Shown in pieces: positions 26,366 through 34,024 of a stretch of 64,000 nucleotides of DNA (the stretch's first letter is position 1; every line of letters starts with the position of its first letter). Location: assembly GCF_023282985.1 (NCBI RefSeq), contig NZ_JAGQDC010000003.1, positions 1 through 64,000 on the forward strand. The letters are read 5' to 3'. A program made the position numbers and the translations under genes. Origin of the DNA: Serratia silvae. Its GTDB lineage: Bacteria; Pseudomonadota; Gammaproteobacteria; Enterobacterales; Enterobacteriaceae. The notes beneath the pieces are model-generated. The model did not search any database. It had not been told where the DNA came from and saw nothing but the letters and a program-made list of their open reading frames with translations.

Positions 26366-27244
26366 ATGTCCGCAAGCTATCGCATCTTTGATCTTACCTT
26401 GAAGCACAAGGAAAATGTTTCCCCCTCGCTGCTGCGCTGTGTATTTACCGGCCCAGAGGTACAGCGCATGAAGTTGGAAGCTCCGGATCAGCGGATCAAG
26501 TTGCTGTTCCCGGTAGCGGAAGGGCAGAACCAGCCTCTGGAGAATTGCGACGATTGGTATCGTAACTACATGGCGATACCGAAAGAGCAACGGCCCGTGA
26601 TGCGCACCTACACCTTGCGGGCGTTGCGCGCCGCTGAGAATGAAATGGACGTGGAGTTTGTGCTCCACGGCATCAATGGCCCGGCCTCTGCCTGGGCAAC
26701 GTATGCTGTTGCGGGAGATAAACTTCAGGCTGTAGCACCGAATGCCGATTTTGCTGAGGATAGCGGCGGCTATGAGTGGGCCCCTCCAGCGCAAACCCGG
26801 CAGGCGCTGCTGATCGCCGATGAAACGGCACTGCCAGCGGCGATGGGTATCCTCGAACAGTTGGCGCAGCAGGTTAACCCGCCGAGTGTGCAGGCTTTCT
26901 TTGAAGTACCGGTAGCGGGGGACTGCCTCGATATGGCGCACTTCCCATTTGCCGAGGTTTACTGGCTGCCACGTGACGTTGGGCAACAGCAGTTGCATGG
27001 CACGCTGCTGGTGGAGGCGGTACGTCAGCGGGTTAACATTCCTGCCTCGGCACGGGCCGAAGCGCAGTCGATGGCAGAAAACAGCCTGGGTGGGGATTTG
27101 CTGTGGGAGCGTGCCGAAGGGGCTAAGACCTTTTATGCCTGGGTGGCGGCGGAGTCTTCGGTGGTAAAAACGTTGCGCCGTTACCTGATTGGCGAACGCG
27201 ATCTGGACCGTTCCACGGTGAACTTTATGGCGTACTGGTGTTAA
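26366..27244 (+). CDS. Siderophore-interacting protein (ViuB/YqjH-type ferric reductase)
   Basis: A 292-aa cytosolic FAD-binding protein of the SIP family, whose members reduce Fe(III)-siderophores with NADPH to release iron. The FAD motif is MRTYTLR, followed by the diphosphate-binding HGINGPASAWA, the NAD(P) domain QALLIADETALPA and the C-terminal FYAWVAAESSVVKTLRRYL typical of the family. The ATG at 26366 follows GGGAGA and sits 1 bp after the shiF stop. Such a gene is not part of the classic five-gene aerobactin operon, so it probably acts on ferric aerobactin here. Confidence 0.88.
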   Translation: MSASYRIFDLTLKHKENVSPSLLRCVFTGPEVQRMKLEAPDQRIKLLFPVAEGQNQPLENCDDWYRNYMAIPKEQRPVMRTYTLRALRAAENEMDVEFVLHGINGPASAWATYAVAGDKLQAVAPNADFAEDSGGYEWAPPAQTRQALLIADETALPAAMGILEQLAQQVNPPSVQAFFEVPVAGDCLDMAHFPFAEVYWLPRDVGQQQLHGTLLVEAVRQRVNIPASARAEAQSMAENSLGGDLLWERAEGAKTFYAWVAAESSVVKTLRRYLIGERDLDRSTVNFMAYWC

Positions 27245-27283
27245 GTTTCTGAGCTTACTAAATTGCTGTGTCTAATAGCGCTA

Positions 27284-27390
27284 CAGGTGGAAGTCATGCA
27301 GATCACCGACACGCCGTGAACCCGTCCCTGGGGGCTCGAATCGCGCATCCATGCGCTCAACGGTCGGTTAACCTGCATAACTCCCACCTG
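27284..27390. repeat. Small inverted-repeat element (MITE/REP-like)
   Basis: A 107-bp sequence bounded by near-perfect 17-bp inverted arms (CAGGTGGAAGTCATGCA and the complement TGCATAACTCCCACCTG). An inner pair ACCGAC/GTCGGT and a central hairpin GCGCAT-CC-ATGCGC (27343-27356) nest within it. It has no coding capacity. The layout is that of short dispersed palindromic elements common in Enterobacterales intergenic DNA. Only one copy is noticed in this window. Confidence 0.65.
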
Positions 27391-27443
27391 CTTCAGGCTT
27401 AATGTGTCGCGGTTTAAACACCGTTATCTTATAGCCTATGCCA

Positions 27444-27617
27444 TCAAAGCGGGATCTCTGTGTCCTCACCATTCTCCAATTTAGCCAGCCAGTAATCAGC
27501 TTCTTCAATTGTCAGAAAGTTACCTTCGGTTTGGTAGGTTTCCCATGCTTGTAACAGATCCAAATGCAAGCGTTGTCTGGGGTCATCATCAACTTTGATC
27601 GGGGTTATCATCGCCAT
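27444..27617 (-). CDS. Small antitoxin-like protein, orphan
   Basis: A 57-aa acidic protein beginning MAMITPIKVDDDPR and ending NGEDTEIPL. The middle (LLQAWETYQTEGNFLTIEEADYWLAKLE) resembles the C-terminal, toxin-binding part of some small type II antitoxins, but no DNA-binding ribbon is evident. The start at 27617 follows TAGGAC by about 7 nt; an in-frame upstream ATG at 27710 would give 88 aa but has weaker support. No toxin gene is adjacent, so it may be a remnant or an unrelated small protein. Function not recognised. Confidence 0.45.
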   Translation of the reverse strand: MAMITPIKVDDDPRQRLHLDLLQAWETYQTEGNFLTIEEADYWLAKLENGEDTEIPL

Positions 27618-27750
27618 AAGTCGTCCTAAGTCGTGAGAGGCAAATTCATTCCCTACAATAAATCGCTCAAACAGTTGTTGTCTGGTTTTTGAGCATGCAT
27701 AGCCGTTCAAATTTCAACTCTGGCGGCCGCTTTGGCTGCTGTGCTATGTT

Positions 27751-27776
27751 CCGCTGAAACAAAAGTTACAGCGGGA
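27751..27776 (+). promoter_or_regulatory. Inverted repeat overlapping the RpiR-gene ribosome-binding site
   Basis: CCGCTGAAAC (27751-27760) and GTTACAGCGG (27765-27774) form a dyad matching 9 of 10 positions around AAAA. The inner part TGAAAC-N4-GTTACA looks like operators of RpiR-family regulators such as HexR. The right arm overlaps the ribosome-binding site GGGAG, so it could act as an autoregulatory operator or an RNA hairpin. An 11-bp part recurs upstream of the next gene. Confidence 0.5.
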
Positions 27777-27782
27777 GTAGCG

Positions 27783-28622
27783 ATGAAACAGATTGATGAG
27801 CGCCTGCGCAGCGAATATCCGCAATTGGCCCCTCAAGAGCAGCGGGTGGCCGACTTTATCTTCGATCACTTTGACGACCTGATTAGCTATAACAGCACCG
27901 AGTTGGCACGCCTGAGCGGAGTGTCCAAGGCCACGGTCAGCCGTTTGTTCAAGCGCCTGGGCTATGCCAGCTATCGCGCAATGCGTGATGAGTTGCGCAC
28001 CCTACGCCAAAGCGGTATGCCACTGACCGACAGCCGTGACGCGGTACAGGGCAACACCTTGCTGGCCCGTCATTACCAGCAGGAAATGGCCAACCTGACG
28101 CACTGGGTGCAGCAGATTGATGCAGCACAGTTTGGTGCGGTGATCGCGGCCATGGGGCAATCCCGGCGGCTGGTGCTGTTGGGGATGCGCAACAGCTATC
28201 CCGTCGCGATGCATTTGCGCCAGCAACTGATGCAGGTGCGTGAGCAGGTTTTGTTAATACCGCAGCCGGGCCAAACTTTGGCCGAAGACCTGGTGGATCT
28301 GGGGCCGCAGGACATGGTGGTGATAGTGGCATTTCGCCGCCGTCCACGCTTGGTGCAAGAAGTATTGCAACAGTTGCAGATCCGGCAGGTGCCGACGTTA
28401 TTGATTTGTGAACCGCAGGCTCAGGCATTGCTCCCGTTGGCTAACTGGCATTTGCTGACGCCGCTCGATAGCGTCTCGGCGTTTGATAGCTACTCCAGCG
28501 CCATGAGCCTGGCGAGTCTGCTGAGCAATGCATTGCTGCATGACAGGTTGTCGCAAGGGCGGCACCGTATTCGTCAGGTCGCCAATCTGTTCAGCGATCT
28601 GGAGGAGTTGGAGCAGCGTTGA
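27783..28622 (+). CDS. RpiR/MurR-family transcriptional regulator
   Basis: A 279-aa regulator. The N-terminal HTH_6 domain (residues 1-77) has LAPQEQRVADFIF, then ELARLSGVSKATVSRLFKRLGYASY as the helix-turn-helix. The C-terminal SIS domain (about 120-260) has the phosphosugar-fold segment RRLVLLGMRNSYPVAMHLRQQL. Its ligand need not be a sugar in this context. The ATG at 27783 follows GGGAG. The next two genes on the same strand encode ureidoglycine/allantoate catabolism, and similar RpiR genes sit in purine-degradation loci of Klebsiella and relatives, so it likely controls them. Confidence 0.85.
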   Translation: MKQIDERLRSEYPQLAPQEQRVADFIFDHFDDLISYNSTELARLSGVSKATVSRLFKRLGYASYRAMRDELRTLRQSGMPLTDSRDAVQGNTLLARHYQQEMANLTHWVQQIDAAQFGAVIAAMGQSRRLVLLGMRNSYPVAMHLRQQLMQVREQVLLIPQPGQTLAEDLVDLGPQDMVVIVAFRRRPRLVQEVLQQLQIRQVPTLLICEPQAQALLPLANWHLLTPLDSVSAFDSYSSAMSLASLLSNALLHDRLSQGRHRIRQVANLFSDLEELEQR

Positions 28623-28700
28623 GGCATTGGTTATCCGGCGGCTAATCGAGCGCGGCATGTTGCTCTCGATTGATTCTTTAGTTGCAGGTAGATAATTTAA

Positions 28701-28715
28701 GAATCTTTTGTTTCA
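28701..28715. promoter_or_regulatory. Candidate RpiR operator upstream of the ureidoglycine aminotransferase
   Basis: The minus strand reads TGAAACAAAAGATTC, sharing the 11-mer TGAAACAAAAG with the inverted repeat before the RpiR gene (27755-27765). It is about 100 bp upstream of the aminotransferase start. The shared motif suggests a common regulator; the inference rests only on this match. Confidence 0.4.
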
Positions 28716-28814
28716 TCCTCTCTCGCTTGGCGATAATCTAGCAATATCAAAAATCCGGCCGGTCGCAGACGTAGCAATCTCCAGGCTAAGTTATTAAGTT
28801 GACAAGGAATGAAC

Positions 28815-30056
28815 ATGCTAGCTATCAACCCATTCGATCAAATCAATCCTCCGCACCGCCTGCTGATGGGCCCTGGGCCGATCAATGCCGATCCGCGCGT
28901 GCTGCGTGCCATGTCCAGCCAACTGATTGGCCAATACGATCCGGCCATGACCGACTATATGAATCAGGTGATGGAGCTGTATCGCGCCCTGTTCCGCACG
29001 CAGAACCGTTGGACGATGCTGATAGACGGGACTTCTCGTGCCGGTATCGAGGCGATGCTGGTCTCTGCCATTCGCCCCGGGGATAAAGTGCTGGTGCCGG
29101 TATTTGGTCGTTTTGGCCATCTGTTGTGTGAAATTGCCCGCCGTTGCCGTGCTGAAGTGCACACCATCGAAGCGCCTTGGGGTGAGGTATTCAGCGCCGA
29201 TCGGATCGAGGATGCGATCAAGAAAGTACGGCCCCGCCTATTGCTGACGGTGCAAGGCGATACTTCCACCACCATGCTGCAACCGCTGGCGGAATTGGGG
29301 GATATCTGCCGCCGCCACGGCGTCCTGTTCTATACCGATGCCACCGCCTCGTTCGCCGGTAACGAGTTGGAAACCGATGCCTGGGGTTTGGATGCGGTGT
29401 CCGCAGGGCTGCAAAAATGCCTCGGTGGCCCTTCCGGTAGCTCTCCAATCACTCTTAGCCCGCAGTTTGAAGAGATCGTGCGCCGTCGTAAGTGTGTTGA
29501 AGAGGGGATCCGTACCGTCGATCACACAGACGGTGATGACGAGATGATCTACTCCAACTATTTCGATCTCGGCATGATCATGGATTATTGGGGGCCAGAG
29601 CGCCTGAACCACCATACGGAAGCCACCAGCATGTTGTTTGCCGCGCGTGAATGCGCTCGGGTGATCCTGGAAGAAGGGTTGGATAACACTATTGCTCGCC
29701 ATAAATTGAACGGCGCGGCGATGTTGGCCGGGATCCAGGGGATGGGGTTGGAGGTCTTTGGCGATATCGCCAACAAGATGAATAACGTGCTGGGCGTGGT
29801 GATCCCGCAGGGCATCCATGGCGAGCAGGTACGTCAGATGATGCTCAATGACTTCGCCATCGAAATCGGCACCTCGTTTGGCCCGTTGCAGGGCAAGATC
29901 TGGCGCATTGGCACCATGGGGTATAACGCGCGTAAAGACTGCGTACTGCAAACGTTGGCTGCGCTGGAAGCGGTACTCAACCGTCTCGGTTTTGTTAGCC
30001 CCCACGGGGAAGCTATGCAGGCAGCGTGGAACATTTACGACGCCGAGCAGAACTGA
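28815..30056 (+). CDS. pucG: (S)-ureidoglycine-glyoxylate aminotransferase
   Basis: A 413-aa PLP-dependent class V aminotransferase close to PucG of Bacillus and HpxJ of Klebsiella, which move the amino group of ureidoglycine (from allantoate) to glyoxylate and give glycine plus oxalurate. Family features are LMGPGPINADPRVL at the N-terminus, FYTDATASFAG with the PLP Asp, and Lys201 in AGLQKCLGGPSGSSP. ATG 28815 is placed 6 nt from AAGGA; ATG 28809 is too close. The stop overlaps the next start (TGATG). Other alanine-glyoxylate-type transaminases are possible but the neighbour argues for this role. Confidence 0.85.
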   Translation: MLAINPFDQINPPHRLLMGPGPINADPRVLRAMSSQLIGQYDPAMTDYMNQVMELYRALFRTQNRWTMLIDGTSRAGIEAMLVSAIRPGDKVLVPVFGRFGHLLCEIARRCRAEVHTIEAPWGEVFSADRIEDAIKKVRPRLLLTVQGDTSTTMLQPLAELGDICRRHGVLFYTDATASFAGNELETDAWGLDAVSAGLQKCLGGPSGSSPITLSPQFEEIVRRRKCVEEGIRTVDHTDGDDEMIYSNYFDLGMIMDYWGPERLNHHTEATSMLFAARECARVILEEGLDNTIARHKLNGAAMLAGIQGMGLEVFGDIANKMNNVLGVVIPQGIHGEQVRQMMLNDFAIEIGTSFGPLQGKIWRIGTMGYNARKDCVLQTLAALEAVLNRLGFVSPHGEAMQAAWNIYDAEQN

Positions 30057-31306
30057 TGGCAACGCTGCTGACCCCTCTGGAAGCGGAACGAGCCGCAGCC
30101 AGAGTGATGGCTCGTTGTGACGAACTGGCGGCAATCAGCAGCACGCCTGGCCAACTGACGCGGGTTTACCTCTCCCCAGAACATCTGAGCGCCAACCGGC
30201 TGGTAGGGAACTGGATGCGCGAGCTGGGGATGGCGGTCTGGCAAGACGGCGTGGGCAATATCTGCGGGCGTTACGAAGGGCTGCAACCGGCGGCCCCGGC
30301 GCTGCTGCTTGGCTCTCATCTCGATACGGTGCGCAACGCGGGGCGTTATGATGGCATGCTGGGTGTCTTGACTGCGCTCGAAGTTGTCGCAATGTTGCAT
30401 AGCTGTGATCGGCGTTTACCGCAGGCGATCGAGGTGATCGGTTTTGCTGACGAAGAAGGCACGCGTTTTGGCATTACCTTGCTCGGCAGTAAAGGGATCA
30501 CCGGGCAGTGGGCTGAAGATTGGCTAGCATGTACCGATGCTGAGGGCATCAGCGTGGCAGAGGCCATGCGTGACGTGGGGCTTGATCCTGCGGCAGTGAG
30601 TTCTGCCGAGCGTGCACAAGACTCGATCTGCGCCTATCTCGAACTGCATATTGAGCAGGGGCCTTGTCTTGAAGCCGCCGATCTGGCGCTGGGGGTGGTC
30701 ACGGCGATTAACGGTGCCCGCCGCCTCAACTGTACCTTTACCGGACACGCTGGCCATGCGGGAACCGTACCGATGTTGCAGCGCCGGGATGCGCTGGCTG
30801 CTGCCGCCGAATGGATGGTCGCGGTTGAACGGTTTACTGTGGAGCGTGCTCCGAATCTGGTCGCCACGGTGGGTCAGATCGAAAGTTTACCGGGGGCAGT
30901 GAATGTGATCCCTGGACAGGTCAGGTTATCCCTCGACGTTCGTGGCCCGCAAGATGAGCCGCTAGACGCGTTGCTAGCTGAGTTATTGGCACAGGCGCAG
31001 AGCATTGGCGCGCGTCGCGGGGTCGGCTTCGACAGCGAGGAGTTCTACCGCATACCGGCTACCCCTTGTGACCCGCAACTGCAACAGCGCTGGCATGAAG
31101 CTGTGATGCAGGTACAAGGGAACTGCCTAATGCTGCCTAGCGGTGCGGGGCATGATGCGATTGCTATCGCTGCCCGTTGGCCGGTGGGGATGCTGTTTGT
31201 CCGTTGCGAAGGCGGCATCAGCCATCATCCCGATGAGGCCATCACGGCGTACGATGTGGCGTTGGCGATCCAGGCTTACTGCCGTGCCGTGGATATAACA
31301 GATTGA
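30056..31306 (+). CDS. allC: Allantoate amidohydrolase (M20 hydantoinase/carbamoylase family)
   Basis: A 416-aa cytosolic metal-dependent amidohydrolase of the AllC/HyuC/UAH group, likely releasing CO2 and ammonia from allantoate to form ureidoglycine (the Klebsiella equivalent is called HpxK). Metal ligands are His88 and Asp99 (GSHLDTV...GRYDG), Glu133/134 (FADEEGTRFG), His in LHIEQGP and a C-terminal His in GISHHPDEA. TGATG overlap with the aminotransferase gene indicates coupled translation. N-carbamoyl-amino-acid hydrolase is the main alternative, and the context favours allantoate. Confidence 0.84.
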   Translation: MATLLTPLEAERAAARVMARCDELAAISSTPGQLTRVYLSPEHLSANRLVGNWMRELGMAVWQDGVGNICGRYEGLQPAAPALLLGSHLDTVRNAGRYDGMLGVLTALEVVAMLHSCDRRLPQAIEVIGFADEEGTRFGITLLGSKGITGQWAEDWLACTDAEGISVAEAMRDVGLDPAAVSSAERAQDSICAYLELHIEQGPCLEAADLALGVVTAINGARRLNCTFTGHAGHAGTVPMLQRRDALAAAAEWMVAVERFTVERAPNLVATVGQIESLPGAVNVIPGQVRLSLDVRGPQDEPLDALLAELLAQAQSIGARRGVGFDSEEFYRIPATPCDPQLQQRWHEAVMQVQGNCLMLPSGAGHDAIAIAARWPVGMLFVRCEGGISHHPDEAITAYDVALAIQAYCRAVDITD

Positions 31307-31327
31307 TTATTAATCTGTCACATCGCT

Positions 31328-32101
31328 TCAATCGTGCAGCAAAAAGCTATCTGCATCACGCCAGGCAGGGAAGGCGGTGCGGTAGGTTTGCAGCGTTTCC
31401 AGCGAAAGCTCGGCATCCAGCCTCGCCGCCAAGCCCGGTTCTGCGCTGGCCAACCGTTCCCCTTGCGGGCTGATGATCAGGCTATCACCGCTGTAATTCA
31501 GGCCGTTACCGTCCTCGCCCACACGGTTGCAACCCGCCACGTAAATCTGGTTTTCAATCGCTCGCGCCGCTAGCAGCGTTTGCCAGTGCATGCTGCGCGC
31601 AGCTGGCCAGTTGGCCACGTACAGGGCCAGATCGTAATCCTGCTGATAGCGTGACCACACCGGGAAGCGCAGGTCATAGCAGATCTGCGGCAGGATACGC
31701 CAGCCACGCCATTCGAAAATGGTGCGCTGTTTCCCAGCCTGATAATGCTGGTGTTCACCGGCCATACGGAACAGATGGCGCTTATCATAACCATGCACCT
31801 TGCCACCGGGCTCCACCAGCAGGAAACGGTTAACGGCCCCATCGGCAGTTTTCAGCGCCACGCTGCCGCCCACCAAGGCGTTGGTTTTCACCGCCCAGGT
31901 ATGTAACCAATCGATCACCTGCTGTTCTGGCAGGGCACTTTCGCCAGCATCCATAGCAAAGCCGGTAGTAAACATTTCCGGCAGCACAATCAGATCGCGG
32001 CCGGTAATCGAGGGCAGCAAGGCATCGAACTGGCGCAGGTTGGCCTCACCTTGGCGCCAGACCAACGGTTGCTGCAACAGGGTAATTTTTAGAGTCGACA
32101 T
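31328..32101 (-). CDS. yafV: Omega-amidase YafV (nitrilase superfamily)
   Basis: A 257-aa cytosolic enzyme hydrolysing alpha-ketoglutaramate (from glutamine transamination) to 2-oxoglutarate and ammonia. The catalytic triad is Glu42 (VLPEMFTTGF), Lys107 (YDKRHLF) and Cys141 (QICYDLRFP). The start at 32101 lies inside the end of the upstream aminotransferase gene (13-bp overlap), implying coupled expression. In E. coli yafV is next to fadE; here the methionine-salvage and urease blocks separate them. Together with the aminotransferase it makes methionine salvage irreversible. Confidence 0.93.
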   Translation of the reverse strand: MSTLKITLLQQPLVWRQGEANLRQFDALLPSITGRDLIVLPEMFTTGFAMDAGESALPEQQVIDWLHTWAVKTNALVGGSVALKTADGAVNRFLLVEPGGKVHGYDKRHLFRMAGEHQHYQAGKQRTIFEWRGWRILPQICYDLRFPVWSRYQQDYDLALYVANWPAARSMHWQTLLAARAIENQIYVAGCNRVGEDGNGLNYSGDSLIISPQGERLASAEPGLAARLDAELSLETLQTYRTAFPAWRDADSFLLHD

Positions 32102-33246
32102 AGGCGCTCCGCAGCGGCATCCAGCGTGGCATCTTGCTTCGCGAAGCACAGCCGGATCAGTTTATGGGGGAAAGGATCGGCGCAGAAGACGGACAGCGGG
32201 ATCGCCGCCACGCCTGCATGCTCGGTTAACCAATGGCAGAAGGCGACGTCATCCAGATCGGAAATGGCGCTGTAATCGGCCAGTAAGAAATAGGTGCCTT
32301 CACAGGGAAGGATTTCCAGCCTGCTGTTAGCTAACGCCTGCACAAAGCGATCGCGTTTGGCACGGTAGAACGCGGGTAGCTGCTGCCAGTGTTCCGGCTC
32401 GTTGCGCAGCATATCGGCCAAGGCCAGTTGGGCCGGGGTGTTGACCGAGAACGTCAGATACTGGTGAACCTTGCGCACCTCGGCGCTTAACGCTGCCGGG
32501 GCTACGCAGTAACCCACTTTCCAGCCGGTCATATGGAAGGTTTTGCCAAACGAGGAAACGGCAATCGCCCGCTGACGCAGTTGCGGATGGGCCAGCACGC
32601 TGGCGTGCCCCCCTTTGGCAAAGCAGATATGTTCGTAAACCTCATCGCTCAGGATATAGATTTCCCGATCGGCGATGGCGGCCCATAGCTGCTGCATATC
32701 CTCTGCCGACCAGGCCGTGGCGGAGGGGTTCTGTGGAGTATTAAGGATGATCAGCCGCGTGCGCGGTGAAAGCTGTTCGGCAAACCGTTGCCAATCCACC
32801 TTGAAGGCGGGTGGTTGCAGGGCAATGCGTTTCAGAACGCCGCCGGAAAGCTGTACCGCCGGGGCATAGCTGTCGTAGCTGGGGTCGAAGCAAATCACTT
32901 CATCGCCGGAGCGTACCAGGGCGCTGATCGCGGCGAACAACGCTTCGGTCGCCCCCGCAGTAACGGTCACTTCACTATTGGCATCGGGCTGCCAGCCATA
33001 GCGTTGAGCGGTTTTTTCCGCAATGGCCTCACGCAGCGGCGCTGCGCCCGTCATCGGTGCGTATTGGTTTGCCCCCTGGCTGATGTGCCAGCTCAGGCGC
33101 TGTTTTAAATACTCCGGGCCATCAAAATCCGGGAAGCCCTGCGACAGGTTGATCGCCTGATGCTGCTGCGCCAGGGCGCTCATCTGGGTAAAGATGGTGG
33201 TGCCGAGGTCGGGTAACTTGCTGGCTGGGACAGGTACGGTGCTCAT
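32089..33246 (-). CDS. mtnE: Methionine aminotransferase (YbdL/MtnE type)
   Basis: A 385-aa class I PLP aminotransferase close to E. coli YbdL, which prefers methionine and aromatic amino acids. PLP-binding residues are Asn in LNTPQNPSA, Asp201/Tyr204 (LSDEVYEH) and Lys235 in SSFGKTFHMTGWK. In methionine salvage it would convert 2-keto-4-methylthiobutyrate to methionine, the last step. It is divergent from mtnB, with MetJ boxes between them, and overlaps the omega-amidase gene. The symbol mtnE is by role; ybdL is the structural homologue. Confidence 0.85.
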   Translation of the reverse strand: MSTVPVPASKLPDLGTTIFTQMSALAQQHQAINLSQGFPDFDGPEYLKQRLSWHISQGANQYAPMTGAAPLREAIAEKTAQRYGWQPDANSEVTVTAGATEALFAAISALVRSGDEVICFDPSYDSYAPAVQLSGGVLKRIALQPPAFKVDWQRFAEQLSPRTRLIILNTPQNPSATAWSAEDMQQLWAAIADREIYILSDEVYEHICFAKGGHASVLAHPQLRQRAIAVSSFGKTFHMTGWKVGYCVAPAALSAEVRKVHQYLTFSVNTPAQLALADMLRNEPEHWQQLPAFYRAKRDRFVQALANSRLEILPCEGTYFLLADYSAISDLDDVAFCHWLTEHAGVAAIPLSVFCADPFPHKLIRLCFAKQDATLDAAAERLCRL

Positions 33247-33312
33247 ATCAGGCTATTTCTCCTGGCGCTTATGTTGCCAACAATATAACACGGTGTTAGT
33301 CTTTGGCAATCA

Positions 33313-33328
33313 AGACGTTTAGACGTCT
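33313..33328. promoter_or_regulatory. Tandem MetJ (met) boxes between mtnE and mtnB
   Basis: Two adjacent 8-bp met boxes, AGACGTTT (33313-33320) and AGACGTCT (33321-33328), match the MetJ consensus AGACGTCT at 7/8 and 8/8. They lie in the 163-bp divergent region, so MetJ with SAM likely represses both the aminotransferase/omega-amidase and mtnBCD units. Confidence 0.85.
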
Positions 33329-33409
33329 ATCCTCGTTCTTAGAGGATAAATGGTTCATATTCAATCAACAGCCAAAGCCTAAAAGCTACCTGCTAGGAAA
33401 CATGACTGA

Positions 33410-34024
33410 ATGACAGAAAACCCGCAATTATCTGCCCTATTGGCCGCCTGCCACTGGATCGGTGAGAAAGGCTGGTGCCCGGCGACCGGCGGCAATATGT
33501 CGCTGCGCCTTGATACCCAACACTGCCTGGTGACCGAATCCGGCAAAGACAAGGGTAGCCTGAGTGAACAGGATTTATTGCTGGTGGAAACGGCAAACAA
33601 TCATGTTCCCAGTGGCCGTACGCCTTCGGCGGAAACCGGCCTGCACACGCTGATCTACCGCCTCTATCCCACCGTCGGTGCTATCCTGCATACCCATTCG
33701 GTCAATGCCACCGTGCTTTCACGCGTGGAGAAGAGTGAGGCGCTGGTGCTGCAAGGGTATGAAATGCAGAAATCCCTTAGCGGCCAGAAGAGCCACCTCG
33801 ACAGCGTCAGCATCCCCATTTTTGATAACGACCAGGATATTCCGGCGCTGGCTGCGCGTGTGGCCGCATTTGCCGAGGTAACGCCCTTACAGTACGGTTT
33901 TCTGGTGCGCGGCCACGGCTTGTATTGCTGGGGCAAACAGGTGGAGGAAGCGCGCCGCCACCTTGAAGGGCTGGAGTTCCTGTTCCAGTGCGAACTGCAA
34001 CGCCGTTTACTGGAGGCTAAATGA
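33410..34024 (+). CDS. mtnB: Methylthioribulose-1-phosphate dehydratase
   Basis: A 204-aa class II aldolase-fold zinc enzyme that dehydrates methylthioribulose-1-phosphate to diketo-methylthiopentyl-1-phosphate. The zinc ligands His94/His96 are in [10 protein letters not shown], with a third His in [11 protein letters not shown], and the N-terminal [11 protein letters not shown] and TESGKDKG phosphate-binding segments are present. ATGA overlap with mtnC. First gene of the mtnBCD operon. Confidence 0.95.
   Translation: MTENPQLSALLAACHWIGEKGWCPATGGNMSLRLDTQHCLVTESGKDKGSLSEQDLLLVETANNHVPSGRTPSAETGLHTLIYRLYPTVGAILHTHSVNATVLSRVEKSEALVLQGYEMQKSLSGQKSHLDSVSIPIFDNDQDIPALAARVAAFAEVTPLQYGFLVRGHGLYCWGKQVEEARRHLEGLEFLFQCELQRRLLEAK

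Noticed and set aside
26306-26998. Open 230-aa minus-strand frame over the siderophore-interacting gene
   Set aside because: It is antisense to a gene with intact FAD-binding motifs and has no recognisable features.
10014-27444. Integrase or IS element marking the accessory block as a genomic island
   Set aside because: None of the frames between the second tRNA-Asp and the purine genes resembles a recombinase or transposase.
29238-30134. Open 298-aa frame antisense to the ureidoglycine aminotransferase gene
   Set aside because: The plus-strand frame encodes a clear PLP enzyme with conserved motifs; the antisense frame has none.
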